Below are positions 1 through 8,301 of a stretch of 64,000 nucleotides of DNA, piece by piece. The position numbers and the translations under genes are program-made. The notes under the pieces are model-generated. The model was not told where the DNA came from, made no database searches, and saw nothing but the letters and a program-made list of their open reading frames with translations. Location of the stretch: assembly GCF_900177295.1 (NCBI RefSeq), contig NZ_FWZX01000031.1, forward strand, positions 1 to 64,000, in the 5' to 3' direction. Source of the DNA: Tistlia consotensis USBA 355. GTDB lineage: Bacteria > Pseudomonadota > Alphaproteobacteria > Kiloniellales > DSM-21159. Position 1 is the first letter of the stretch. Each line of letters begins with the position of its first letter.

Positions 1-34
1 CCTCGACCTCACCGAGCAGACTGAGCTCAAACCC

Positions 35-73
35 GTCCACAATGTCCCCGAACGGGTGTCCACTATGTCCCCG
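35..73. repeat. Short direct repeat pair, possible insertion-sequence end
   Basis: Two 16-base direct repeats differing at one base (GTCCACAATGTCCCCG at 35-50 and GTCCACTATGTCCCCG at 58-73) lie 23 bases apart in the gene-free first 119 bases. Spaced repeats of this kind occur at the ends of IS21-type elements, so this may be the right end of an element lying to the left. No transposase is in the window, so the origin is inferred only. Confidence 0.35.
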
Positions 74-119
74 GTCTGAACAGACAGGCTCAGGGTGAAG
101 CCATTTGGGTGTGCGACGG

Positions 120-896
120 TCAAGCCGCCGAGATCCCGCCGTTGACCGAGATCGCCTGGCCGGTGAGCTTGGCCGAGCCGGGGCCGCAGAGGAAGACGGC
201 GAGCTGGGCGAGGTCGGCGGCCTCGGCGACGCCGAGCCGCGCCATCGTCTCGGCCTTGGCGAAGAGCCGGCCGGCGAAGGGATCGGCCATCAGCTGGTCG
301 TAGAGCGGCGTGCCGCGCACGATCGAGGGGGTCATGACGTTGACCCGGATTCCCGAGCGCTTGGCCTCGTTGGCGAGGCCGCGGCAGAACATCACGATGG
401 CGGCCATGGCGGCGCCGATCGTGACCTCGCCGGGGGTCGCGACCTTGGCGGCGTCGGAGGCGGTGCAGACGATCGAGCCGCCGCCCTGGTCCATCATGAC
501 GGGCAGCACCGCGCGGGCCGGCAGCAGCACGCCCGAGGTGATGGTGCGCAGGGTCTCCGGCAGGCTCTCGATCGGCTGCTCGTGGAGCAGGCGGGGCAGG
601 GCGTCGCCGCCGGCGGTCGAGACCAGGGCGTCGATCCGGCCGTAGGCCCCGGCGCAGGCCTCGGCCGCGCGGGTTGCGCCCTCGGGGGTCGCGACGTCGG
701 CGGCGACGAAGCGGACCTCGGCCGCGGGCGCCGCCCTGCGCACAGCCTCGACGGCCGCGGCGCCGCGCGCCTCCGAACGGCCGGCCAGCAGGAGCCGCGG
801 CACGCCGGCCGCGGCCAGGGCCTCGGCGCAGGCGAGGCCGATGCCCGCCGTGCCGCCGGTCAGCAGGACCGCGCTCTCGCTCAGCTGTCTCGCCAT
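120..896 (-). CDS. SDR family NAD(P)-dependent oxidoreductase
   Basis: A 258-residue short-chain dehydrogenase/reductase, a normal length for the classical family. The Rossmann glycine motif TGGTAGIG lies near residue 12 and the C-terminus reads GQAISVNGG, as in the family. One oddity is the active site. Where SDRs usually have Tyr-x3-Lys the sequence reads GEVTIGAAMAAIVMFCRGLA, without a clear YxxxK, so catalysis may be altered. The start is the ATG at 896; an upstream extension would run through the TetR gene. It is divergent from the TetR gene with a 60-base spacer, so it is probably part of the same regulon. An SDR next to a carboxylase recalls AtuB/AtuG of acyclic terpene degradation. 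The substrate is unknown. Confidence 0.85.
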   Translation of the reverse strand: MARQLSESAVLLTGGTAGIGLACAEALAAAGVPRLLLAGRSEARGAAAVEAVRRAAPAAEVRFVAADVATPEGATRAAEACAGAYGRIDALVSTAGGDALPRLLHEQPIESLPETLRTITSGVLLPARAVLPVMMDQGGGSIVCTASDAAKVATPGEVTIGAAMAAIVMFCRGLANEAKRSGIRVNVMTPSIVRGTPLYDQLMADPFAGRLFAKAETMARLGVAEAADLAQLAVFLCGPGSAKLTGQAISVNGGISAA

Positions 897-942
897 GGCT
901 TCCTCCCCTCGTCCGATCGATTGACCTGTCGTTCGATTCTGC

Positions 943-956
943 CTAACGTTTGTTAG
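943..956. promoter_or_regulatory. Inverted repeat, candidate TetR operator
   Basis: CTAAC-GTTT-GTTAG is a perfect 5-bp inverted repeat with a 4-base centre. It sits directly against the ATG of the TetR gene (957) and in the divergent spacer to the SDR gene. TetR regulators commonly bind such palindromes and repress themselves. The position fits an operator controlling both directions. Binding is inferred. Confidence 0.45.
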
Positions 957-1607
957 ATGGCAAGGCCCGAAAGAACGACCGAGGCGACGAAGGCGGAGAG
1001 CGGCGCGGCCGAGAGCCGGCGCCGCATCCTCGACGTCGCGGCGCGCCTGTTCCGCGAGCAGGGCTACGCCGGCGTCTCGCTGCGCGCCATCGCCGCCGAG
1101 GCCGGCATGCAGGCCGGCAGCCTCTACTACCACTTCGATTCCAAGGAGGACCTCGTGGTCGAGATCCTCGACGAGGGCATCCGCACGGTGCACCAGGGCG
1201 TCGCCGAGGCGGTCGGGCGGCTACCCACCGGGGCGGGCGGCGAGGCCCTGCTGCGCACCGCGATCCTGGCGCATCTCAGGAGCCTGCTGCGGCTCAGCGA
1301 CTACTCCTCGGCCAACGTGCGGATCTTCGGCCAGATTCCCGAGGCGGTGCGGCAGCGCAGCCTGCCGGTCCGCCAGGCCTACGACCGCTACTGGGACGAG
1401 CTGCTGGCCGAGGCCCGGGGTCGCGGCCTGCTGCGCGCCGACGCCGACCTGCGCACGACCCGGCTGCTGCTGATCGGCGCGCTCAACGCCTCGCTGGAGT
1501 GGTTCGAGCCGGCCAGGGGCGGCGTCGAGCGCCTGGCCGGGCACTACGCCGACCTGATCTGGCGCGGCCTCGCGCCGGCGGCCGGCCCTGCAACGGGGAG
1601 GGAGTGA
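957..1607 (+). CDS. TetR/AcrR family transcriptional regulator
   Basis: A 216-residue regulator. The N-terminal helix-turn-helix is clear at residues about 20-66: RRRILDVAARLFREQGYAGVS, then LRAIAAEAGMQAGSLYYHF, then SKEDL. The remaining helical part is the ligand-binding/dimer domain. The gene is divergent from the SDR gene and ends only 4 bases before the carboxylase beta gene, so it probably heads the operon and represses it, as TetR/PsrA-like or AtuR regulators do for acyl-CoA catabolic genes. The inducer is likely an acyl-CoA, by context only. Confidence 0.9.
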   Translation: MARPERTTEATKAESGAAESRRRILDVAARLFREQGYAGVSLRAIAAEAGMQAGSLYYHFDSKEDLVVEILDEGIRTVHQGVAEAVGRLPTGAGGEALLRTAILAHLRSLLRLSDYSSANVRIFGQIPEAVRQRSLPVRQAYDRYWDELLAEARGRGLLRADADLRTTRLLLIGALNASLEWFEPARGGVERLAGHYADLIWRGLAPAAGPATGRE

Positions 1608-1611
1608 CGCC

Positions 1612-3213
1612 GTGGCGATCCTGACCAGCGCCCTCGACCCGCGCTCCGCCGGCTTCCAGGCCAACCGCGAGGCCTACGAGGCGCGGCTCGCCACCCTGCG
1701 CGAGCGCCTGGCCCATGCCGCGAGCGGCGGCCGCGGCGCCCACGTCGGGCGCCACAAGGCGCGCGGCAAGCTGCTGGTGCGCGACCGCATCGACCTGCTG
1801 CTCGATCCCGGCAGCCCCTTCCTGGAGGTGGCGCCGCTCGCCGCCTGGGGCCAGTACGGCAACGAGGTGCCGGGCGCGGGCGCCGTCGCCGGCATCGGCC
1901 TGGTCGAGCGCACACCGGTCATGATCGTCGCCAACGACGCGACGGTGAAGGGCGGCTCCTTCTACCGCGAGACGGTCAAGAAGCACGTCCGCGCCCAGGA
2001 GATCGCCGAGCAGCAGCGGCTGCCCTGCCTCTACCTGGTCGACTGCGGCGGCGCCAACCTGCCCCAGCAGGACCAGGTCTTTCCGGACAAGGACCACTTC
2101 GGCAACACCTTCCTGCGCCAGTGCCGCATGTCGGCGGCGGGCCTGGCCCAGGTCTCGGCGGTGTTCGGCGGCTGCACGGCGGGCGGCGCCTACATCCCGG
2201 CGCTCTCCGACGAGGTCGTGATGGTCGAGGGCCAGGCGCGCATCCACCTGGGCGGCCCCTCGATCGTCAAGGTCGCGATCAACGAGGAGATCGACGGCGA
2301 GAGCCTGGGCGGGGCGGCGATGCACACGCGGGTTTCCGGCGTCTCCGACTGGCTGGCCGCCGACGAGCCCGAGGCCCTGGCCAAGCTGCGCGAGATCGTC
2401 GCCTCGCTGGCGGTCGAGCGCGACCTGTCGCCGCCGCGGCAGGCGCTGCCGCCGCGACTGTCCGGCGAGGAGCTGGCCGGCGTCGTGCCGGCCGACCGGC
2501 GCCAGCCCTACGACGTGCGCGAGGTGCTGGCGCGCCTGGTCGACGACAGCGACTTCGTCGAGTTCAAGCCGGAGTGGGGCGCCACCCTGGTCGCCGGCAC
2601 GGCGCGGATCCACGGCTTTCCCGTCGGCATCCTGGGCAACAACGGGCCGCTCTATTCCGACTCCTCGCTGAAGGCGGCGCATTTCATCCAGCTCTGCGAC
2701 CAGCGCCGGATCCCGCTGCTGTTCCTGCAGAACATCTCCGGCTTCATGGTCGGCGGCGAGGCCGAGCGCGGCGGCATCGCCAAGGATTCGGCCAAGATGG
2801 TCTACGCCATGGCGACGGCCCGGGTGCCGCGCCTGACCGTGATCCTCGGCGGCTCCTACGGCGCCGGCAACTACGGCATGTGCGGCCGCGGCTTCTGGCC
2901 GGACTTCCTCTTCGCCTGGCCGACCGCCGAGTGCGCGACCATGAGCGCCGACATCGCCGCCAACGTGATGCTGGAGCTGCGCCGCTCCTCGGTGCGCCAG
3001 GGACCGCCCGGGCCGGCCGAGCTGGCCGCCATCGAGAAGGCGGTGCGCGACCAGTACGCCGAGCAGTCCGATCCCTACTACGCGACCTCGCGGCTGTGGG
3101 ACGACGGCATCCTGGAGCCGGCCCAGACCCGGGACGTCCTCGGCCTCTGCCTGGCGCTCGCCGCCAGCCGGGGCGAGGCGCCTCCCCGCGACGCCCGCGT
3201 CTTCCGCCTGTGA
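1612..3213 (+). CDS. Acyl-CoA carboxylase beta subunit (methylcrotonyl-/geranyl-CoA carboxylase type)
   Basis: A 533-residue carboxyltransferase subunit, matching the length of LiuB/AtuC-type subunits. It transfers CO2 from biotin to an acyl-CoA. N- and C-terminal crotonase-like halves are visible. The first has the glycine-rich GGCTAGGAYIPALSDE motif. The second has FLQNISGFMVGGEAE and LGGSYGAGNYGMCGRGFWPDFLFAWP. The start is GTG 1612, with a GGGGAGGGAG ribosome site lying over the end of the TetR gene. It partners the biotin-carrying alpha subunit at 4063. The presence of a hydratase and acyl-CoA dehydrogenase points to leucine/isovalerate or citronellol/geraniol breakdown. The choice between 3-methylcrotonyl-CoA and geranyl-CoA cannot be made by eye. 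Confidence 0.9.
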   Translation: MAILTSALDPRSAGFQANREAYEARLATLRERLAHAASGGRGAHVGRHKARGKLLVRDRIDLLLDPGSPFLEVAPLAAWGQYGNEVPGAGAVAGIGLVERTPVMIVANDATVKGGSFYRETVKKHVRAQEIAEQQRLPCLYLVDCGGANLPQQDQVFPDKDHFGNTFLRQCRMSAAGLAQVSAVFGGCTAGGAYIPALSDEVVMVEGQARIHLGGPSIVKVAINEEIDGESLGGAAMHTRVSGVSDWLAADEPEALAKLREIVASLAVERDLSPPRQALPPRLSGEELAGVVPADRRQPYDVREVLARLVDDSDFVEFKPEWGATLVAGTARIHGFPVGILGNNGPLYSDSSLKAAHFIQLCDQRRIPLLFLQNISGFMVGGEAERGGIAKDSAKMVYAMATARVPRLTVILGGSYGAGNYGMCGRGFWPDFLFAWPTAECATMSADIAANVMLELRRSSVRQGPPGPAELAAIEKAVRDQYAEQSDPYYATSRLWDDGILEPAQTRDVLGLCLALAASRGEAPPRDARVFRL

Positions 3214-3224
3214 GAGCGAGAGCC

Positions 3225-4037
3225 ATGACCGAGAGCTACGAGACCCCCGGCACCTTCGAGACGCTGAAGATCGAGCGCGACGCGCGCGGCGTCGCGACCC
3301 TGGCCCTCGACCGGCCGGAGGTGCACAACGCCTTCGACGAGACGGTGATCGCCGAGCTGCACCGGGCCGCCGAGGCGCTGGGCGCCGACCCGGCGGTGCG
3401 CGTCGTCGTGCTGACCGGCGAGGGCAGGTCCTTCTCGGCCGGCGGCGACCTGCGCTGGTTCCGCCGCCAGATCGAGAGCGGCCGGGAGGAGCGCCTGGCC
3501 GGCAGCGCGGCGCTGGCCGCCATGCTGCGCGCGCTCGACGAGCTGCCGAAGCCGCTGATCGGCCGGATCAACGGCGGCGCCTACGGCGGCGGCACCGGCC
3601 TGATGGCGGTCTGCGACGTCGCGATCGGCGTCGAGGGCGCGCGCTTCGGCCTGACCGAGGTCCGGCTCGGCCTGCTGCCGGCCAACATCTCGCCCTTCGT
3701 GATCGCCCGCATCGGTGCCGCCAACGCCCGCCGGGTCATGCTCTCTGGCCGCCGCTTCGAGGCGTCCGAGGCCGTCGCCCTCGGCCTGCTCAAGGAGGCC
3801 GTGCCGGCGGACAGGCTGGACGCGGCCGTCGAGGCCGAGGTCGCCGAGCTGCTGCTGGCCGCGCCCGGCGCGATCGCCGCGACCAAGCGCCTGATCCGCC
3901 AGGTCGCCACGCACGGTCTCGAGGACAACCTGGACTACACCGCCCGGGCCCTGGCCGACGCCTGGGAGACCGAGGAGGGCCAGGAGGGCATCGCCGCCTT
4001 CCTGGAGAAGCGCAAGCCGGGCTGGCAGGGCGCGTGA
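3225..4037 (+). CDS. Enoyl-CoA hydratase/isomerase family, LiuC/AtuE-like
   Basis: A 270-residue crotonase-fold protein. The oxyanion-hole strand reads GRSFSAGGDLRW and the second motif INGGAYGGGTGLMAVCD is followed by FGLTEVRLGLLPANISP. Of the two catalytic glutamates of classical crotonase, the first position is Gly (GGGTGL) and the second is retained (LTEV). To my knowledge this is usual for bacterial methylglutaconyl-CoA and isohexenylglutaconyl-CoA hydratases (LiuC, AtuE). It lies 11 bases after the beta subunit and 25 before the alpha subunit, so it is the hydratase step after carboxylation in the same operon. The start is ATG 3225. Confidence 0.88.
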   Translation: MTESYETPGTFETLKIERDARGVATLALDRPEVHNAFDETVIAELHRAAEALGADPAVRVVVLTGEGRSFSAGGDLRWFRRQIESGREERLAGSAALAAMLRALDELPKPLIGRINGGAYGGGTGLMAVCDVAIGVEGARFGLTEVRLGLLPANISPFVIARIGAANARRVMLSGRRFEASEAVALGLLKEAVPADRLDAAVEAEVAELLLAAPGAIAATKRLIRQVATHGLEDNLDYTARALADAWETEEGQEGIAAFLEKRKPGWQGA

Positions 4038-4062
4038 GACACCCCCGGGGACCTGCCGCGCC

Positions 4063-6081
4063 ATGACCGCCCTGCCGTCCTGCCTGCTGATCGCCAACCG
4101 CGGCGAGATCGCGGTCCGGATCGCCCGGACCTGCCGGGCGCTCGGCATCCGCGCGGTCGCGGTGCACTCGGCGGCCGACGCCGGGGCGGCGCACGTCCGG
4201 GCCTGCGACCAGGCCGTGGCGCTGGCCGGGGCCGAGCCCTCGGCCGGCTACCTGGACGGCGCGCAGCTGATCGCGGCGGCGCGGGCGGCCGGCGCCCAGG
4301 CGATCCATCCCGGCTACGGCTTCCTGGCCGAGAACGCCGCCTTCGCCCAGGCCTGCGCGGCCGCCGGCCTGACCTTCGTCGGGCCGTCGCCGGCGGCGAT
4401 CCGCGCCATGGGCGACAAGATCGCCGCCAAGGCGCTGGCGGCCGAGGCCGGCGTGCCGGTCGTGCCGGGGATCGCGGAAGGCGGGGGCGGGCTGGAGGCC
4501 CTGGCCGAGGCGGCGCGCACGCTGGCCTTCCCGCTGCTGGTCAAGGCCAGCGCCGGCGGCGGCGGCCGCGGCATGCGCATCGTCGAGCGGCCGGAAGCGC
4601 TGCCCGAGGCCCTGGCCCTGGCGCGCCGCGAGGCCGAGGCCGCCTTCGGCGACGGCCGTCTGCTGGTCGAGCGCTACGTCGCCAGCCCGCGCCACGTCGA
4701 GGTCCAGGTCTTCGGCGACCGGCAAGGCAACGCCCTGCACCTCTTCGAGCGCGACTGCTCGGTGCAGCGCCGGCACCAGAAGCTGATCGAGGAGGCGCCG
4801 GCGCCGGGTCTCTCCGAGGCGACGCGCCGGGGCCTGCACGAGGCGGCGCTGCAGCTGGTCCGGCGCATCGGCTACGACAACGCCGGCACGGTCGAGTTCG
4901 TGCTCGACGCCGGGAGCCGGGAGTTCTTCTTCCTGGAGATGAACACCCGCCTGCAGGTCGAGCATCCGGTGACCGAGGCGATCCTCGCCTCGGTTCCGGG
5001 CGGTCTCGACCTCGTCGAGTGGCAGATCCGCGTCGCCGCCGGCCAGCCGCTGCCGCTGGCCCAGGCGGCGATCCGGCCCGCCGGCTGGGCGATCGAGGCC
5101 AGGATCAACGCCGAGGACGCGGCCGACGGCTTCCGGCCGCAGACCGGCCGGATCGCCGGCCTCGCGCTGCCCGAGGGGCCGGGCATCCGCGTCGACGCCG
5201 GCCTCGCCGAAGGCCAGGCCGTCACGCCCTTCTACGACTCGCTGCTCGCCAAGGTGATCGCCTGGGGCCCCGACCGCGCGACCGCTCTCGCGCGCCTGGA
5301 GCGGGCGCTCGGCGAGACCGCGCTGCTCGGCGTCACGACCAACGCCGCCTTCCTGCGCCGGGTGCTGCGCGACGAGGCCTTCGCGGCCGGCGTCATGACC
5401 ACGCACCTGCTGGCCGAGCGCTGGCCCGAGGGCTGGCGGCCGGCGCCGGAGCCGCTGGAGCCCGCCGCCGCGGCGCTGGTCCTGCGCGGCCGGCCGGCGC
5501 CCGCGGACTCGCCCTGGTCGAGCCTGGCGGGCTGGCGGCTCGGCGCCGCGGCCGGCCTGGCCGCGCGCTCGCCGGTCGTGCTGCTCGATCCCGCGGGCGA
5601 GCGCCGGGCCTTCTGGCTGGCGCTCGGCGCCGGCCGGGCGACGCTGCAGCCGCTCGACGAGAGCGCGCCGCCGCTGGCCGTGACCTTCGCCGTCGAGGGC
5701 GAGCGCCTGACCGTCGGTCACGAGGGCCGCACGACGGCCTGGCGCTTCCGGGTCGAGGGCGAGACGCTGCACCTCGACGGCGGCGCCGGCTGGCGTCCCT
5801 GGCGGGCGCCGACCGGCCTGGCCGCCTGGACGAAGCCGCGGGCGCAGGCGGCCGACGGCGAGGGCTCGGTGCGCGCCGCCGGCCCCGGCCTGGTCGCCTC
5901 GGTCGAGGTCGCCGCCGGCGACCCGGTCGAGCCCGGCACGCCGCTGGTCGTCGTCGAGTCGATGAAGCTGTTCCAGACCGTCAGGGCCGGCCTGACCGGC
6001 CGCGTCGCCGCCGTCGCCTGCCGGGCCGGCCAGGCCGTCGCCGCCGGCGACCTGCTGGTCGAGATCGAGGCGGGGGAATGA
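4063..6081 (+). CDS. Biotin-dependent acyl-CoA carboxylase alpha subunit (MccA/LiuD/AtuF type)
   Basis: A 672-residue biotin carboxylase plus biotin-carrier protein. The N-terminal biotin carboxylase domain (residues about 8-450) has LLIANRGEIAVRI, the ATP-grasp glycine loop KASAGGGGRGMR and FLEMNTRLQVEHPVTE. The C-terminal carrier domain has VVESMKLFQ with the biotinylated lysine at K635, instead of the more common EAMKM. It carboxylates biotin with bicarbonate and ATP and hands the CO2 to the beta subunit encoded at 1612. The arrangement beta-hydratase-alpha matches liu and atu operons. The start is ATG 4063. Confidence 0.92.
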   Translation: MTALPSCLLIANRGEIAVRIARTCRALGIRAVAVHSAADAGAAHVRACDQAVALAGAEPSAGYLDGAQLIAAARAAGAQAIHPGYGFLAENAAFAQACAAAGLTFVGPSPAAIRAMGDKIAAKALAAEAGVPVVPGIAEGGGGLEALAEAARTLAFPLLVKASAGGGGRGMRIVERPEALPEALALARREAEAAFGDGRLLVERYVASPRHVEVQVFGDRQGNALHLFERDCSVQRRHQKLIEEAPAPGLSEATRRGLHEAALQLVRRIGYDNAGTVEFVLDAGSREFFFLEMNTRLQVEHPVTEAILASVPGGLDLVEWQIRVAAGQPLPLAQAAIRPAGWAIEARINAEDAADGFRPQTGRIAGLALPEGPGIRVDAGLAEGQAVTPFYDSLLAKVIAWGPDRATALARLERALGETALLGVTTNAAFLRRVLRDEAFAAGVMTTHLLAERWPEGWRPAPEPLEPAAAALVLRGRPAPADSPWSSLAGWRLGAAAGLAARSPVVLLDPAGERRAFWLALGAGRATLQPLDESAPPLAVTFAVEGERLTVGHEGRTTAWRFRVEGETLHLDGGAGWRPWRAPTGLAAWTKPRAQAADGEGSVRAAGPGLVASVEVAAGDPVEPGTPLVVVESMKLFQTVRAGLTGRVAAVACRAGQAVAAGDLLVEIEAGE

Positions 6082-6111
6082 AGCGCCCACTGAAGCGCCT
6101 TTTCCCGAGAA

Positions 6112-6241
6112 CCCTCTCCGCCCCTATGGGGGGGAGAGGGCAGGGAGAGGTGGGGGGCTTCCGCCCCCGCCGCCCGCACGCTCTTCCCGGTCAGCACCCC
6201 ACCTCGCCCCGACCCTCTCCCCCCCATAGGGGCGGAGAGGG
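6112..6241. repeat. Long intergenic inverted repeat
   Basis: Two 29-base arms, 6112-6140 and 6213-6241, are perfect reverse complements (each starts CCCTCTCC), and weaker pairing continues inwards for about 17 more bases. Each arm is itself palindromic around CCCCTATGGGG. It fills most of the 211-base gap between the carboxylase alpha gene and the acyl-CoA dehydrogenase gene. It could fold into a large mRNA hairpin that lowers expression of the dehydrogenase, or it could be a member of a dispersed palindrome family. No T-run follows, so it is not a typical terminator. Confidence 0.7.
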
Positions 6242-6292
6242 AGCCTTCGTGGCGGCGGGGCGGTCGCGACCCACCACCCGAAGGACCCTGCC

Positions 6293-7438
6293 ATGACCCG
6301 CTCCATCTACGACGACGAGACGCTGGAGGCGCTGCGCGACCAGGTGCGGCGCTTCGTCGAGGCCGAGGTCGTGCCGCATGTCGAGGCCTGGGAGGCGGCC
6401 GGTGCGGTGCCGCGCGAGGTGCTGCGCAAGATGGGCGAGCTCGGCTTCCTCGGCATCCGCTATCCCGAGCGGTTCGGCGGCTCGAACCTCAGCACGCTGG
6501 CGACCGTCGCCTTCGTCGAGGAGCTGTCGCGCTCGACCTGCGCCGGCTTCAACGTGACGGTGCTGGTGCACACCGACATGGCCTCGCCGCACCTCGCGAA
6601 CTTCGGCAGCCCGGAGCAGCTGGAGCGCTGGCTGCCCGACGTGATCGCCGGCAAGACGATCACCGCGGTCGCGGTCACCGAGCCGGGCGGCGGCTCTGAC
6701 GTCGCGGCGCTGCGGACGAAGGCCGAGAAGCGCGGCAACGGCTGGCGGCTCAACGGCAGCAAGACCTTCATCACCAACGGCGCGCTCGGCGACCTCTACT
6801 TCGTCGCGGCGCGGACCGACCCGGACGAGAAGCCCTCGCGCGGCATCTCGATGTTCATCGTCGAGAAGGGCACGCCCGGCTTCACCGTCGCCCGCAAGCT
6901 CGACAAGATGGGCTGGCGCGCCTCCGACACCGCGGAGCTGTCCTTCCAGGACGTCGACCTGCCGGCCGACGCGCTGCTCGGCGAGGCCGGCCGCGGCTTC
7001 TACGCGATCATGAAGAACTTCCAGAACGAGCGGATCGTGCTCGGCGCCATGGCGGTCGGCGAGAGCCAGAAGGCCCTCGACATCACCCTCGACTACGTGC
7101 GCCAGCGCCAGGCCTTCGGCGGCCCGCTCTGGGACAAGCAGGCGGTACGCCAGAAGCTGGCCGGCCTGCAGGCCGAGGTCGCGGCCGCCCGCCAGCTGGT
7201 CTGGCACGCCGCCTGGCTCGACAGCCAGGGCCAGGACGCGGTCAAGGAGGTCTCGATGGTCAAGGCGCTCTGCGGCGAGCTGGTCAACCGCGTGATGTAC
7301 GCCTGCCAGCAGTTCCACGGCGGCTACGGCTACATGCGCGAGTATCCGATCGAGCGCATGGTCCGCGACGCCCGCATCCAGTCGATTGGCGGCGGCGCCA
7401 CCGAGGTGATGCTCGAGGAGGTCGCCAAGAGGATGTGA
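6293..7438 (+). CDS. Acyl-CoA dehydrogenase (isovaleryl-/citronellyl-CoA dehydrogenase-like)
   Basis: A 381-residue FAD flavoprotein that makes an alpha-beta double bond in an acyl-CoA and passes electrons to ETF. Family motifs are AVTEPGGGSDVAAL and ITNGALGDLYFV (FAD/substrate binding), RQAFGGPL, and QFHGGYGYMREYPIERMVRDAR. The C-terminal YEGT catalytic glutamate of medium-chain enzymes is replaced (IGGGATEV). A glutamate in FQNERIVLG (E246) lies where isovaleryl-CoA and long-chain dehydrogenases have their base, so a branched substrate is likely. It is the last gene of the acyl-CoA cluster but is separated by a long inverted repeat, so it may have separate expression. Confidence 0.9.
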   Translation: MTRSIYDDETLEALRDQVRRFVEAEVVPHVEAWEAAGAVPREVLRKMGELGFLGIRYPERFGGSNLSTLATVAFVEELSRSTCAGFNVTVLVHTDMASPHLANFGSPEQLERWLPDVIAGKTITAVAVTEPGGGSDVAALRTKAEKRGNGWRLNGSKTFITNGALGDLYFVAARTDPDEKPSRGISMFIVEKGTPGFTVARKLDKMGWRASDTAELSFQDVDLPADALLGEAGRGFYAIMKNFQNERIVLGAMAVGESQKALDITLDYVRQRQAFGGPLWDKQAVRQKLAGLQAEVAAARQLVWHAAWLDSQGQDAVKEVSMVKALCGELVNRVMYACQQFHGGYGYMREYPIERMVRDARIQSIGGGATEVMLEEVAKRM

Positions 7439-7445
7439 CGGGCGC

Positions 7446-8057
7446 TCAGCTGCCGCCCGCCTGGGCGATGTAGAGCTGCCGGGCGCGGGTCAGGATCTCG
7501 TTCTCCAGCGCCTCGTCCGACTTCTTGTCGGTCGGCGCGTCGACCCAGGCGCCGTCCTTGGTCAGCACCTGGCGGAACATCCGCACCCGGATGCCGTCGG
7601 CGCGCAGCTGCTTGCCCAGGATGAAGGCGTCGACCTTGAGGCGCTCCTTCGGGCTCTCGGGCGGCGAGTACCAGTCGGTGATGATCTCGCCGCCGAAGGG
7701 GTCGGCCGAGGCGAGCGGCATGAAGGACAGGGTGTCGAGGGTCGCGCGCCACAGCTCGGGATTGACCCCGACCGCGCTGCCGCCGCCGGTGCCGGCGCCC
7801 GGCGGCGCCTTGTCGCTGCCGCCGAACAGGTTGAGCCCGCCCTTGCCGAACAGGCTGGATTGGGTCTGGTAGGTCGAGCCGCCGCCCTTGCCGGGCTTGG
7901 AGTGCGGATAGACCGTGTCGCCGCCGCCCACGTCGGAGCAGGCGGCGAGGCCGCCGGCCAGCAGCAGCAGCGCCGCAAGGCGCAGGCAGCGGGTTCGGCC
8001 GGAGGGCCGGGACGAGGGCGGGGCGAAGGGTGGGGCGGAAGGCAGGCGGTCGGACAT
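7446..8057 (-). CDS. DUF3576 domain-containing lipoprotein
   Basis: A 203-residue predicted lipoprotein. A basic N-terminus and hydrophobic stretch end in the lipobox LAGGLAAC (cysteine near residue 40), so it is probably anchored in an envelope membrane. A glycine-rich linker follows, then the conserved alphaproteobacterial core VNPELWRATLDTLSFMPLASADPFGGEIITDWY. The role is unknown; an envelope function is inferred from the signal. It converges on the acyl-CoA dehydrogenase gene with a 7-base gap. The long Pro/Ser-rich N-terminus suggests the true start could be further in. Confidence 0.75.
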   Translation of the reverse strand: MSDRLPSAPPFAPPSSRPSGRTRCLRLAALLLLAGGLAACSDVGGGDTVYPHSKPGKGGGSTYQTQSSLFGKGGLNLFGGSDKAPPGAGTGGGSAVGVNPELWRATLDTLSFMPLASADPFGGEIITDWYSPPESPKERLKVDAFILGKQLRADGIRVRMFRQVLTKDGAWVDAPTDKKSDEALENEILTRARQLYIAQAGGS

Positions 8058-8301
8058 CAGCTCTGGCGCTCTCGTTCGCTCGGCGCCGTGACGGGGCAGG
8101 GAACGCTCGAGCGAACGGGGCCTGGCGACGTCGCGGCGCGGACGGGGTCTCGAAGGGCACGGCCGCGGAAAGGCGTCCGGCCCGGCGATGAGCGCGAGCC
8201 TACAGGCGCGCCGGCCGGCGGCGTATGGGGAATTGCCGGGGGAGGCGCTGTGTCGCGGAGTCGCGTCGAGTTGCGTGGAGCGGCCCCGTGCCCGCCCGGT
8301 C

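Noticed and set aside
2121-3224. Long open frame covering the end of the carboxylase beta gene in another frame, joined to the hydratase
   Set aside because: The part before 3225 is an Arg/Gly-rich shadow of the beta gene; the true hydratase start is ATG 3225.
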